Assembly (NCBI RefSeq): GCF_026427595.1
Contig: NZ_CP101527.1
Coordinates: 248,001 to 312,000 of the forward strand
DNA length: 64,000 bases
Reading direction: 5' to 3'
Source of the DNA: Alkalimarinus sediminis
Lineage (GTDB): Bacteria; Pseudomonadota; Gammaproteobacteria; Pseudomonadales; Oleiphilaceae
The translations under genes and the position numbers were made by a program. The notes beneath the pieces are model-generated. The model ran no database searches and was not told the DNA's origin. It saw only the letters and a list, made by a program, of their open reading frames with translations. This document shows, one piece after another, positions 1-8,582 of this stretch (the first letter of the stretch is position 1; each line of letters begins with the position of its first letter).

Positions 1-121
1 CGGTACTGATCTCCTCGAGGGATAGGCGCATGGGGATCAGCAGGCCGACAAGGCCGTTGCCTGCCATAAAAATAAAGCAGCTTAAGAAAAGCTGCGTGAG
101 CGGTTTAATGGTATGAACCAC
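1..121 (-). CDS. MFS transporter, N-terminal fragment
   Basis: This is the first 40 codons of a gene that runs off the left edge. A GTG start lies five bases after a GGAG ribosome-binding site. The peptide opens with a short polar stretch, then one hydrophobic helix containing FIFMAGNGLVGLLIPMRLSL and then LEEIST. A first helix with GNGL followed by LLIPMRLS is typical of the first membrane segment and following loop of major facilitator family transporters. The substrate cannot be told from this fragment. The family call rests on pattern only. Confidence 0.55.
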   Translation of the reverse strand, partial: MVHTIKPLTQLFLSCFIFMAGNGLVGLLIPMRLSLEEIST

Positions 122-269
122 TTAAACTCCTTATTCCAATGTAAACTGTACTATTAAATTAATAGATCGTTATATAAGGGTAGTGTCATCGTGTTGCATA
201 AACAAGGGTTGTCACGTTTGTAACGTTTACGATGCCACTGTTTACTACGGAATAAGGCAGAAAATCTGA

Positions 270-291
270 GGGGTTGTTTTAAGCCAACCCC
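270..291 (-). terminator. hairpin downstream of folE
   Basis: A 7-bp GC-rich stem (ggggttg / caacccc) with an 8-nt loop lies 19 bases beyond the folE stop. A T-rich run follows on either strand (atttttg on plus, gattttc on minus). It probably ends the folX-folM-folE transcript. Confidence 0.5.
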
Positions 292-309
292 ATTTTTGAG
301 TGCGTTGGT

Positions 310-990
310 TTACATTAAAAACTCAGCACGGGTTTTGGGGTCGGTTCTAAATCCTCCGCCAAGTGCTGTGGTTTGGGTGTTAGAATTCGCATCCATTACC
401 CCACGAGCTTTTACGCAGTAATGCTTAGCATCAATTGTGACGGCTACGTGCTCGCTTTCAAGTAATGTTTGTAAGGCTACTAACACCTGCTGAGTCAATC
501 GCTCTTGAACTTGTGGGCGCTGCGCGAAAAACCTGACTATACGGTTGATTTTGCTTAACCCGATAATTTTTCGGTTGGGGATATAGGCAACTTTTGCAAC
601 ACCATCAATAGTAACGAAGTGATGTTCACAGGTACTGGTTAGACTAATGTCTTTTACCTTAACCATCTCTTCGACACCCATTTTATTATCTATAACCGTA
701 ATCTTCGGGAAGTTCTCATAATCGAGACCACAAAAAATTTCGTTTACATACATTTTTGCGATCCGATGAGGTGTTTCCATCAGACTATCATCTTTTAAAT
801 CTAGCCCTAGTGTCTCCATTATGTCGGTCATGGAGCTTTTTATTTTTTCGTACTTGCTTTTGGTATCGAGAGGGTTTGCCACCAGTGGCGTTTCTAACCC
901 GTGTTTGATCAAGGCTTCTCGTACTCGCATGGCCTCGAATGATACTTGGTCTGTATGCTGCTCGAATGTTTCTTTTATGGCCAAAGACAT
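310..990 (-). CDS. folE: GTP cyclohydrolase I (type IA)
   Basis: This enzyme converts GTP to 7,8-dihydroneopterin triphosphate, the first step of folate and tetrahydropterin synthesis, in the cytosol. The 226 residues carry the zinc ligands expected for FolE: Cys121 and His124 in CEHHF, and Cys192 in [31 protein letters not shown] is the family signature. An AAGGA ribosome-binding site precedes the ATG. It is the last gene of a folX-folM-folE operon. Grouping with those two genes suggests that this copy feeds tetrahydromonapterin rather than only folate. Confidence 0.96.
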   Translation of the reverse strand: MSLAIKETFEQHTDQVSFEAMRVREALIKHGLETPLVANPLDTKSKYEKIKSSMTDIMETLGLDLKDDSLMETPHRIAKMYVNEIFCGLDYENFPKITVIDNKMGVEEMVKVKDISLTSTCEHHFVTIDGVAKVAYIPNRKIIGLSKINRIVRFFAQRPQVQERLTQQVLVALQTLLESEHVAVTIDAKHYCVKARGVMDANSNTQTTALGGGFRTDPKTRAEFLM

Positions 991-1056
991 AGTGTGATCC
1001 TTCTTTAAAAGATAGTTGGAAATGCCGAGTTACTACTGCAGGATTTTTGTTGTTTG

Positions 1057-1824
1057 TTAGGCAAGGTGTCGCCCCCCATCAATAGAGAGTGACCGGCCGG
1101 TTATGTAATCGCTATCTAGCAAATAACGTATCGCTTTTACGCCTTCTTGTTCGCCTGGGGCGAGCTTCATCAAGGATTTCTGCAAGGCGTGTTGTTTATA
1201 GGCTTCATCATCATGTTCATTGAACATTAATAGCGCGGGTGCGATTGAGTTGACCTTGATATTCGGTGCGAGCTGAGCGGCAAATGATAGCGTTAGGTTG
1301 TGTAATGCAGCTTTACTCGCAGCGTATGCAATGTGCTTTTTTGACCCTTTTTCAATAATGAAGTCGGTCATATGGATAATATCGGCACTACAATCGCCAG
1401 AATACTCTGCAAACTGTTTGAGTAGAGGGCTCAGTTGCCTGTTGATCAAATAAGGGACTTTTGCATGTATATGCATCATCCTATCAAAGATCATCTCTGG
1501 GCTTTCAGATTGTTCTTTAGCCTCGCTTAGCCACTCGGAAGCATTGTGAATAATGGCTCTCAATGAGTTGTATTGCTGTTTAATCGTTTGTACCAGTGCT
1601 AACACAGCGCCGGTTGTTGAGAGGTCGGCATGAATGGTCTGTATGCCTAATCGCTGCAGTTGATCGAGATGACGGGTGTTGTTTCGATAGGTGACAATAA
1701 CAGGGGTCGTTTCGCTATGAAGGGCGAGGGCTGCTGCAAGACCAAGCCGCTGGCCACCTCCTGTAATGAGAATGGGTGACTGGCTTGCCGGATTGCTTGG
1801 TTTTTCCATCTCTAGGGTGCTCAC
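1057..1824 (-). CDS. folM: dihydromonapterin reductase FolM (short-chain dehydrogenase)
   Basis: FolM is an NADPH-dependent SDR that reduces dihydromonapterin to tetrahydromonapterin and has weak dihydrofolate reductase activity. The 255-residue protein has the nucleotide-binding TGGGQRLGLA at 21-30 and the catalytic YAASK with Tyr167 and Lys171; IDGGRHLA closes it. It starts with GTG six bases after the folX stop; an ATG five codons later (MEKPSN) is an alternative because neither start has a strong ribosome-binding site. Its place between folX and folE is what separates it from generic SDRs. Confidence 0.88.
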   Translation of the reverse strand: MSTLEMEKPSNPASQSPILITGGGQRLGLAAALALHSETTPVIVTYRNNTRHLDQLQRLGIQTIHADLSTTGAVLALVQTIKQQYNSLRAIIHNASEWLSEAKEQSESPEMIFDRMMHIHAKVPYLINRQLSPLLKQFAEYSGDCSADIIHMTDFIIEKGSKKHIAYAASKAALHNLTLSFAAQLAPNIKVNSIAPALLMFNEHDDEAYKQHALQKSLMKLAPGEQEGVKAIRYLLDSDYITGRSLSIDGGRHLA

Positions 1825-1830
1825 AGTCTT

Positions 1831-2259
1831 CTACACACGATTAGCGGAGAGGGAGATGGATACAGAGTCAGCAAAACGCAACGCATGGGGCTTTTCGACC
1901 TTAACCTGCGTACTGAGCACCTGCGGATGCCCCATAATAATTTTCACGATATCGGAATTTAGCTTCTCAACTAAACGAAACTTGCCGTTTTCTACATGCT
2001 TGATGATCGCTTTGGTAATGACCTTGTAATTAAGGGTGTCATTTTCGTCATCAGAGAGGCTAGGTTGAGTGGCATCGAATTCAATTAGTGCATTAATCAC
2101 AACATCTTGCTGCTTCACCAACTCTTCAGGGTTAAAGCCGATAAAGGTTCGTAGGCGCAGGTTTTCGATATTAATGGTGGCGTTGCTCATTGCAAAAAGC
2201 GCATCATCATTGGTAATACTTCTTAACCGTGCCGCTCTGTTTGTTGAGTGTTGTTGCAT
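1831..2259 (-). CDS. folX: dihydroneopterin triphosphate 2'-epimerase FolX
   Basis: FolX epimerises dihydroneopterin triphosphate to the monapterin form; it is a paralogue of dihydroneopterin aldolase FolB. The segment IENLRLRTFIGFNPEE followed by QDVVIN, LNYKVITKAIIKHVE and HALRFADSVSISLS matches FolX better than FolB. The start was set at an ATG with a GAGGAG site about 8 bases upstream, giving 142 residues with a 23-residue extension before the usual MSNATINIENL; that inner ATG is possible but has no ribosome-binding site. It is the first gene of the folX-folM-folE operon, which would make the cofactor used by phenylalanine hydroxylase in Pseudomonas relatives. Confidence 0.88.
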   Translation of the reverse strand: MQQHSTNRAARLRSITNDDALFAMSNATINIENLRLRTFIGFNPEELVKQQDVVINALIEFDATQPSLSDDENDTLNYKVITKAIIKHVENGKFRLVEKLNSDIVKIIMGHPQVLSTQVKVEKPHALRFADSVSISLSANRV

Positions 2260-2412
2260 ATCAGCTCTCCTCTGACTCAATGTCTAAGAGGTATACGCAG
2301 GCTAAGGGGCAGTGGATCACTTTCGACTATAAAAAAGTATAAAGAACACTTTCAGAGTGGTTTAACGAATCAATAGCTGTGGATTAGGCTCGATAGGTAC
2401 TGATAGTTCAAA

Positions 2413-2488
2413 GTACTGTTTTTGGTTGGCGGTACTGTTTTTGGTTGGCAGTACTATTCTTGGGCCAACACTACTATTTTAGGCCAGC
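2413..2488. repeat. degenerate 19-bp tandem repeat, four copies
   Basis: Unit gtactgtttttggttggcg is followed by a near-identical copy and then two decayed copies (gtactattcttgggccaac and actactattttaggccagc). It sits in the non-coding gap between folX and the aap operon. It is one of at least seven unrelated intergenic arrays in this window. Confidence 0.8.
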
Positions 2489-2595
2489 TGGCCCTTTTAT
2501 GACGGATGATAATCTGCGGATAGAGGTAAATGCGATCTATCTAAATAGCCACAAAACAGACATTGTTGGATTTTTACGTCCGTCGCTGTGAATCC

Positions 2596-2618
2596 AATCG
2601 CGGCTCTAAGCCGCGATT
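2596..2618 (-). terminator. perfect 10-bp hairpin after aapP
   Basis: The arms aatcgcggct and agccgcgatt pair perfectly around a 3-nt loop, 44 bases past the aapP stop. There is no clear U-run on the minus side, so it may stabilise the 3' end as much as terminate. Confidence 0.5.
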
Positions 2619-2661
2619 TATTTGGTGCTCCTTTGAGTCTGTAGCGAGATACGAGAAAGCC

Positions 2662-3435
2662 TTAGTGCTGTAAAATCTGACTCAAAAACAGTTGTAGTCG
2701 ATCTGTCTCTGGATGATCAAAAAACTCATGTGGTGTGTTCTGTTCTACGATCTCACCGCCATCCATAAAAATAACCCTGTCAGCGACTTTTTTCGCGAAC
2801 CCCATTTCGTGGGTCACACAGATCATGGTCATGCCTTCTTCGGCCAGTTCGACCATAACATCCAATACCTCTTTAATCATCTCCGGATCTAATGCCGAGG
2901 TCGGCTCATCAAACAGGATGATTTCTGGAGCCATACAGAGTGAGCGAGCAATGGCGACCCGCTGTTGCTGTCCGCCTGATAAGTGGCCCGGGAATTTATG
3001 TGCCTGGTCAGGTATTTTGACTCGCTCCAGATACTTCATGGCGATCGCTTCAGCTTCTTCTTTAGACTTCTTCTGAACCCAAATAGGCCCTAATGTCAGA
3101 TTGTCTAAAATGCTCAAGTGAGGAAATAGATTAAAGTGTTGAAACACCATTCCCACTTCGCGCCTAATGGCTTCTATATTTTTTACATCATCAATCATCT
3201 CAACGTCATTCACGGTGAGAGATCCGCGTTGAAACTGCTCTAGCCGGTTAATACAGCGAATCATGGTGGATTTGCCTGACCCAGAAGGGCCACACACCAC
3301 TATACGTTCGCCTTTTTTAACCGTTAGATTGATATCTTTGAGAACATGAAAGTCGCCATACCACTTATTCATGTCTTTGATCACGATAATGTCTTTGTTA
3401 TCGGGATTCTCAATAGATTGGTTGCCTGCACTCAT
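2662..3435 (-). CDS. aapP: general L-amino acid ABC transporter, ATP-binding protein
   Basis: This is the ATPase that powers the AapJQMP importer at the inner face of the membrane. Walker A is GPSGSGKST at 49-57, the ABC signature LSGGQQQRV is at 152-160, and Walker B with D-loop is [15 protein letters not shown] at 171-185. The 257-residue length is normal for the GlnQ/AapP group. An AAGGG site precedes the ATG. It ends the aapJ-aapQ-aapM-aapP operon, nine bases after aapM. Confidence 0.92.
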   Translation of the reverse strand: MSAGNQSIENPDNKDIIVIKDMNKWYGDFHVLKDINLTVKKGERIVVCGPSGSGKSTMIRCINRLEQFQRGSLTVNDVEMIDDVKNIEAIRREVGMVFQHFNLFPHLSILDNLTLGPIWVQKKSKEEAEAIAMKYLERVKIPDQAHKFPGHLSGGQQQRVAIARSLCMAPEIILFDEPTSALDPEMIKEVLDVMVELAEEGMTMICVTHEMGFAKKVADRVIFMDGGEIVEQNTPHEFFDHPETDRLQLFLSQILQH

Positions 3436-3444
3436 GATAAACCC

Positions 3445-4551
3445 TTAATTTTTATGACCAGTATCTAGTTTCTTTTCAATTGTTGTGGCGAGCAGTGACA
3501 TGCTGAAACAGCAAGCCCAAAATATAAACCCGACAAATAAATAACCTTCGATTGCGTGCCCACCCAGCCAGTTGGAGTTGCTAAGTGCCGACATGATGAC
3601 TTGCAGCATTTCAGGCACCGCGATGACCAATAAAAATACGGTGTTTTTAAAGACCATAACGAAGGTTGCCAGAATATTGGGCATCGATACCTTGATCACC
3701 TGGGGAAAGATAATCAGCAGTGTCTTTTGCCAGTAACCCAACCCAATCGAATCAGCCGCCTCATATTGGCCGCTAGGTATCGCCTGAAAGCCGCTTCTAA
3801 AGACCTCTGCCATGTAAGCAGACATGAATAGAATCAGAATAATCCACACTCTTAGCAGCTTATCGACGGTTACGTCAGCCGGAAAAAACAGTGGTAACAT
3901 CACCGAGCCCATAAAGAATAATGCCAAGATGGGGGTGCCACGAAAAAACTCTATGCAGGTGACGCTAACAGAGCGAGCAAATGGCATTTCTGAGCGCCTT
4001 CCTAAAGCCCATAGAAAGCCGAAAGGAAACGCTACAATGATACTGGCTGCAGCCAGTAGAACGTTTAATGAGAATCCACCCCATAGGTCGGTAGTGACAG
4101 GGGTTAGACCCAACATGGTGCCATCTAGCAGCAGAATGCAGATAAATGGCAGTAACAAAAATGCTGGAACAGCCACTTTATTACGCAAACGATCAGGTAG
4201 AAGAAACGATAGGGCAATTACCCCTGCCAATAGACATAGCGAGAGGTTTACTCGCCAAATCTCTTCAGTAGGATAACTGCCATAGAATATCTGTTGAGAC
4301 CAGGCACTAATAAAAACCCAGCAAGCGCCATCTTTTACACAGGCATCTTGTGAGGTGCCACTCCAGTTGGCGGAGATAAACAGCCAATCGACCATGCCGG
4401 GTACGACTGCTGCCAAGGATGCCAAAATGATAACCGTTGCCGCGATGTTAAAAGGTGAGGAGAATAGATTATCTCTCACCCACGCTATCGGTCCTGTGGT
4501 GGCATCAGGTGCGGGTTGGGCTGGTAGTGGTTTGAACTCTCTTACTGACAT
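3445..4551 (-). CDS. aapM: general L-amino acid ABC transporter permease AapM
   Basis: One of two membrane subunits of the amino-acid importer. The 368 residues show about eight hydrophobic segments. The C-terminal half holds the permease coupling loop around SGQYEAADSIGLGYWQKTLLIIFPQ (EAA motif), and EFFRGTPILALFF is typical of His/Glu/Gln/Arg permeases. A strong GGAGG site lies five bases before the ATG, and the gene begins 10 bases after aapQ ends. The long N-terminal half with a periplasmic insert separates AapM from shorter GlnP-type permeases. Confidence 0.9.
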   Translation of the reverse strand: MSVREFKPLPAQPAPDATTGPIAWVRDNLFSSPFNIAATVIILASLAAVVPGMVDWLFISANWSGTSQDACVKDGACWVFISAWSQQIFYGSYPTEEIWRVNLSLCLLAGVIALSFLLPDRLRNKVAVPAFLLLPFICILLLDGTMLGLTPVTTDLWGGFSLNVLLAAASIIVAFPFGFLWALGRRSEMPFARSVSVTCIEFFRGTPILALFFMGSVMLPLFFPADVTVDKLLRVWIILILFMSAYMAEVFRSGFQAIPSGQYEAADSIGLGYWQKTLLIIFPQVIKVSMPNILATFVMVFKNTVFLLVIAVPEMLQVIMSALSNSNWLGGHAIEGYLFVGFIFWACCFSMSLLATTIEKKLDTGHKN

Positions 4552-4561
4552 ACCATCCTCC

Positions 4562-5773
4562 TTAGCGTGTGCTTAATTCAGTGCGTTTATTAAAGTGATT
4601 CATCACTAAGGAGATAACCATGTTGATGGCGAAATAGATCGCTAATGTCATAAACATGATTTCGATTGCCTGCCCGACCTGATTCAGTGCGGAGCCTGCG
4701 AATATCGTAAATAGTTCAGGGTATCCAATGGCTGTTGCGATAGTGGTATTTTTCACAAGGCTTTGGTACTCACTATTTAGCATAGGGGTAATCACTCTCA
4801 TCGACTGAGGTACGATGATCAGTGACATGATCTTGCTCTCTTTTAAGCCAATACTTCTGGCTGCCTCTGTTTGGCCTTTAGGTACAGATTGAATGCCTGC
4901 ACGTACCGCCTCCGCGATGAACGCACCGGTATACACCGATAGCGCGATGGCAAGAGATAAGAACTCAGGAATAACAGACACACCGCCTTGAAAGTTAAAG
5001 CCTCTCAGCGCCGGGTAGTCAAAGTGAAAGGGTATGCCGGTGACTAACAATGCGAGTAGGGGTAAGCCCACTAATATACCCAAGCTGCTCCAGAGTACTG
5101 GGAACTGTTCGCCGGTGAGCTCTTGGCGCTTTTTGGCCCAACGTTTAACAATGAAGACTGCGATAATAGCCGCGATGATTGCTCCGTATACAACCCCTGA
5201 GCCGCTCTCGCCAACGAGCAGAGGGAAGTAAAGCCCCGTGACATTTAGGAATATGGCGTCACCCAGATTAAGGCTCTCTCGTGCAATGGGCAGAGCGTTG
5301 AACACGGTGTACCAAAAAATAACTTGTAGTATAACCGGGATGTTACGGAATATTTCGACGTAAACAATGGCGATTTGCTTGATTAACCAATTACGAGAGA
5401 AGTAAGCAATGCCGAAGATAAAACCTAATATGGTCGAAAAAATAATGCCAATGATTGACACCAAAATAGTATTGAGAATGCCGATCATGAAAATTCGCAG
5501 ATAGCTATCGGTGGTCTCAAAGGGGATTAGTGACATCAGCACGTCAAAGCCGGCAGATGTTTTTAGAAAGCTAAACCCACTCTTGATGCCCTGCGCAGAC
5601 ATGTTGTCCAATGTATTGGAGATAATGCTGTAGAAAAAACCGATAATAAAAACGAATAATATCGATTGGTAAATCCACCCTCGATATTTAGGGTTGTTGT
5701 AAAAAGCAGTAGCGCCATTACCACTTGGGCGCGTCTCAAGTTGTATCTGCTCGGCTGTTTTTTTTGAAAACAT
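4562..5773 (-). CDS. aapQ: general L-amino acid ABC transporter permease AapQ
   Basis: Second membrane subunit of the AapJQMP system. The C-terminal EAA loop reads PKGQTEAARSIGLKESKIMS. EIFRNIPVILQVIFWY and AYFSRNWLI lie in the transmembrane core. The open frame continues 25 codons further upstream, but those codons fall in a strong hairpin after aapJ, so the ATG at MFSKKTAEQ was chosen (403 residues). The ribosome-binding site there is weak (AAAGACG), which would lower permease synthesis relative to the binding protein. Confidence 0.88.
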   Translation of the reverse strand: MFSKKTAEQIQLETRPSGNGATAFYNNPKYRGWIYQSILFVFIIGFFYSIISNTLDNMSAQGIKSGFSFLKTSAGFDVLMSLIPFETTDSYLRIFMIGILNTILVSIIGIIFSTILGFIFGIAYFSRNWLIKQIAIVYVEIFRNIPVILQVIFWYTVFNALPIARESLNLGDAIFLNVTGLYFPLLVGESGSGVVYGAIIAAIIAVFIVKRWAKKRQELTGEQFPVLWSSLGILVGLPLLALLVTGIPFHFDYPALRGFNFQGGVSVIPEFLSLAIALSVYTGAFIAEAVRAGIQSVPKGQTEAARSIGLKESKIMSLIIVPQSMRVITPMLNSEYQSLVKNTTIATAIGYPELFTIFAGSALNQVGQAIEIMFMTLAIYFAINMVISLVMNHFNKRTELSTR

Positions 5774-5808
5774 AGCAACGTCTTTTTGAATAACAGAAAA
5801 GAGTGATG

Positions 5809-5844
5809 ATGATAAAAGGGAACGGGTTGGCTCCCTTTTATCAT
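5809..5844 (-). promoter_or_regulatory. aapJ-aapQ intercistronic hairpin
   Basis: A perfect 13-bp stem (atgataaaaggga / tcccttttatcat) with a 10-nt loop lies 11 bases after the aapJ stop and before aapQ. Such stems after periplasmic-binding-protein genes usually protect the upstream message and reduce read-through, giving excess binding protein over permease. The role here is inferred. Confidence 0.75.
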
Positions 5845-5854
5845 TCAATAAGCG

Positions 5855-6877
5855 TTAACGCATAGCAGGTGAGTAGAGAATCCCACCTTTATTCCACTGC
5901 GCGTTTAACCCTCGTGCAATTTTTAATGGTGAGCCTTGGCCTACATTGCGCTCAAATGACTCAGCGTAGTTACCTACCTGTTTAATCACCTGGAATGCCC
6001 AATCAGCTGGCAGACCTAGCTTTTCACCTAAGTCACCTTCTGTACCTAATAGGCGTTTTTGCCCTGGATTGCCTTTTGTCTTCATCTCTTCGGCGTTAGA
6101 AGATGTAACCCCTTGGTATTCACCTTCAATAGATGCATTAACGACCCACTTAACTACGTTGAACCATTCATCGTCATTCTGGCGCACAACCGGACCTAAA
6201 GGCTCTTTAGAAATAACTTCTGGCAAAACAATAGCGCCATCAGGATCTTTAAGACCTATGCGAAGCGCATAAAGCTGAGATTGGTCAGACACCAAGAAGT
6301 CACAGCGCCCTGATTCAAAGCCGGCACGGGTCTGATCTGAAGTGTCAAAGGTGATTGCTTTGTACTTCATGTTGTTTTCACGGAAGTAATCAGAAATGGC
6401 TAGTTCTGTTGATGTACCTGCCTGAATACAAGCATTTGCCCCGTTTAACTCAGTGGCTGATTTAACGCCTAACTTTTTGCTTACCATAAAGCCGGCACCG
6501 TCATAATAGATGACGCCAGCGAAGTTCAAACCCAGTGAGGTGTCACGTGTATGAGTCCACGTTGTGTTGCGGGAAAGAATGTCAATTTCACCAGATTGAA
6601 GTGCAGTAAAGCGCTCTTTTGCAGTTAAAGGCTTATATTGTACTTTGCTTGCGTCACCCAGTACCGCAGCCGCGACACCGCGACAAACGTCAACATCTAG
6701 CCCACTCCATTGGCCTTTTTCATCCTTTTGAGAGAAGCCTGCCAGACCTGTGCTCACACCACAGCTTAGAACACCCTTTTTCTTAACCGCGTCTAACGTC
6801 GTGCCTGCTATACTTGTTTGTGCTGAGAAAACTAAGCCTGCTGCGGCTAGCGTCATTACCACATTCTTTATTTTCAT
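5855..6877 (-). CDS. aapJ: general L-amino acid ABC transporter, periplasmic binding protein
   Basis: This is the periplasmic receptor that captures polar and charged amino acids for AapQMP. It has a signal peptide (positively charged MKIKN, hydrophobic core, likely cleavage after Ala24 in TSIAG). The mature protein carries GVLSCGVSTGLAGFSQKDE and GLDVDVCRGVAAAVLGD near the start and RCDFLVSDQSQLYALR later, all characteristic of AapJ/BztA. Its 340 residues match the family. An AAGGAA site precedes the ATG. It is first in the operon and separated from the permeases by a strong hairpin. Confidence 0.94.
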   Translation of the reverse strand: MKIKNVVMTLAAAGLVFSAQTSIAGTTLDAVKKKGVLSCGVSTGLAGFSQKDEKGQWSGLDVDVCRGVAAAVLGDASKVQYKPLTAKERFTALQSGEIDILSRNTTWTHTRDTSLGLNFAGVIYYDGAGFMVSKKLGVKSATELNGANACIQAGTSTELAISDYFRENNMKYKAITFDTSDQTRAGFESGRCDFLVSDQSQLYALRIGLKDPDGAIVLPEVISKEPLGPVVRQNDDEWFNVVKWVVNASIEGEYQGVTSSNAEEMKTKGNPGQKRLLGTEGDLGEKLGLPADWAFQVIKQVGNYAESFERNVGQGSPLKIARGLNAQWNKGGILYSPAMR

Positions 6878-7419
6878 TTCCTTAACCCTATGTTTATATT
6901 TTTTTTATACCGCAAAACTCACACGGTGATATTCGAGATTAGCACATAACCAAAATACACAACCAAATGATGCTGGAGTCAGTTCTACTCCATTTCGTAA
7001 CACTTTGATGTTTAGATTGTGAACATAGTTAACATTAGCATTTAATATGCCATTTGCACGGTTTAGGATGATGTTGGTGATACAACAATAGGCATAACGG
7101 CTAGATTTAAGACCTTTTCGGCAGGGTAATACGTTAACGGATTAATAATAAATGAATGCTCACTTTTGAGGCGTAGAGCGCTTATTAGTGCACGAACTCA
7201 TAATATTGCGGCATACTGATATTAAGATCTACTCGAATCTGAGATCAAGGTTAGCCTGCAGCTATAATCGTAACTAAAACTAAAACTAAAACTAAAACTA
7301 AAACTAAAACTAAAACTAAAACTAAAACTAAAACTAAAACTAAAACTAAAACTAAAACTAAAACTACGACCGCAACCATTAAGGCATTGAACGGATTACC
7401 TGTCGAGAATGTGAGAATA
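6878..7419. other. intergenic gap aapJ - GNAT gene
   Basis: A divergent control region of about 540 bases. It contains the aapJ promoter area, which is AT-rich with TATAAA near the gene, and the hexanucleotide array immediately before the acetyltransferase gene. No further gene is supported. Confidence 0.6.
7273..7366 (+). repeat. hexanucleotide array, about 15.7 copies of ACTAAA
   Basis: Fifteen perfect ACTAAA units plus a partial copy end 53 bases before the ATG of the acetyltransferase gene. The array lies in the same frame as that gene and would read as Thr-Lys repeats, with no stop from base 7255 onward. No usual start codon lies upstream of it, so it is more likely an untranslated leader or promoter spacer. 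Perfect copies imply a young array prone to length change. Confidence 0.95.
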
Positions 7420-7890
7420 ATGACTGAAACCTACGAAAAATTAACACCTATTGCTTATCCTCTCGCAAACCGATTTTATAAGCAGTCTGGTGAAAAAGGT
7501 AAAACCCAAAGCTCAGATGAAGTCTATGTTGCTAGGTCAGGCGCAAATATTATTGCTGCTGTTAGGCTGTGCCCTCTAGTGCAAGACCCCGCAAATCGGG
7601 CTAACCCATCAGATACGCTCTTATTACGAAGTCTTGCGGTAGCACCTGCTTATCGCCGAACAGGGGTCGGGAGTCAGTTTATGAGGTATGTGGTTGAGCA
7701 GATAGGTTCACGAGCCTGCTGGTGTTATCCCTTCTCATGGCTTGAAAGTTTTTATGGGCAAACTGGTTTTAAGGTTGTAGCTGCTGAAGACTCACCTGAT
7801 TTTATTCGTTCACCGTTTGAGAACTATCGCCGCCAGGGGCGGGATATATTGATCATGGGTAGGCATATTCAGGATACCGTTGGCGAATGA
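7420..7890 (+). CDS. GNAT family N-acetyltransferase
   Basis: The protein is 156 residues from an ATG reading MTETYEKLTPIAYP. An upstream TTG would add 11 residues but is less likely. The acetyl-CoA site is visible as LRSLAVAPAYRRTGVGSQFM, with the R-x-G-x-G/A signature in RRTGVG. WLESFYGQTGFKVV near the end is the usual C-terminal GNAT strand and loop. The substrate is unknown. Its stop overlaps the start of the DTW-domain gene by four bases, so the two are co-translated. Confidence 0.8.
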   Translation: MTETYEKLTPIAYPLANRFYKQSGEKGKTQSSDEVYVARSGANIIAAVRLCPLVQDPANRANPSDTLLLRSLAVAPAYRRTGVGSQFMRYVVEQIGSRACWCYPFSWLESFYGQTGFKVVAAEDSPDFIRSPFENYRRQGRDILIMGRHIQDTVGE

Positions 7891-8582
7891 GTACGAATCG
7901 GAGTGCAGGAGGTTGTGACTGTTGTGGCCGGTGTGGTTTGCTTGAGGTCGCGTGTATTTGTCAATATCGCCCTAAAATCAACTCGCAGGTTGGGTTTTGT
8001 CTTTTAACCCACGAGACGGAATACCGAAAACCCACCAATACAGGGCGTCTTATTGCAGATTGTTTGGAATCCACCAAGGTTTATACTTGGTCGCGCACCG
8101 CAATAGATCCTGACTTGGAGCGAGACCTTGCCGACCCTCAATATCAGCACTGGTTGGTGTATCCTGCTGAAGGTTCAGAGCAGCAAGATCGGGTGGTATC
8201 GTTTGCACAAAATGCAGATTCGCCTCAAGGCTGTGCTGGTAAGAAACATATTTTTATCCTATTCGATGCCACCTGGCAGCAAGCTGCTAAGATGGTCAGA
8301 AAAAGCCCATATCTTAACCATTTGCCTATACTATCTCTTAGCCCGGAGCACTTATCTCAGTACCACTTGAGACGCACTTCCCAAGCGCATCACCTGTGTA
8401 CAGTAGAAGTGGCTGTTGAGTTGCTTGAGTTGGCAGGTGAAGAGGCAAGTGCATCATTACTACAAGACTACTTTCTTGTCTTTAGCCAACACTATATGGC
8501 TGCCCGAAGTGGCCATGGAGTAAAGCAAGTGAGTGAGCAAATGATACGATTACTTAAGGAACAGCATGATGAAGTCAGTTGA
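7887..8582 (+). CDS. DTW-domain tRNA-uridine aminocarboxypropyltransferase (TapT/YfiP-like)
   Basis: DTW-domain enzymes transfer the aminocarboxypropyl group of S-adenosylmethionine to uridine in tRNA (acp3U47 for E. coli TapT). The defining motif is DATW at 127-130, followed by QQAAKMVRKSPYL. A Cys cluster (10, 12, 13, 16, 23, 25) near the N-terminus is likely a zinc site. LRRTSQAHHLCTVEVAVELL is the conserved C-terminal block. Length 231 suits the family. The gene starts inside the stop of the acetyltransferase gene (ATGA overlap) and overlaps the following gene by 17 bases. Confidence 0.85.
   Translation: MSTNRSAGGCDCCGRCGLLEVACICQYRPKINSQVGFCLLTHETEYRKPTNTGRLIADCLESTKVYTWSRTAIDPDLERDLADPQYQHWLVYPAEGSEQQDRVVSFAQNADSPQGCAGKKHIFILFDATWQQAAKMVRKSPYLNHLPILSLSPEHLSQYHLRRTSQAHHLCTVEVAVELLELAGEEASASLLQDYFLVFSQHYMAARSGHGVKQVSEQMIRLLKEQHDEVS

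Larger units (their letters stand above)
2260..2661. other. intergenic gap folX - aapP
   Basis: About 400 bases without a credible gene. It holds the folX promoter region, the decaying 19-bp array and a hairpin near the end of the aap operon. No small ORF with a ribosome-binding site was found. Confidence 0.6.

Noticed and set aside
5774-5848. 25-residue N-terminal extension of AapQ
   Set aside because: It lies in a strong intercistronic hairpin and is not typical of AapQ proteins.
7255-7419. N-terminal Thr-Lys repeat extension of the acetyltransferase
   Set aside because: The frame is open, but the only start-like codon is a TTG after the array; no ATG, GTG or TTG lies before it.
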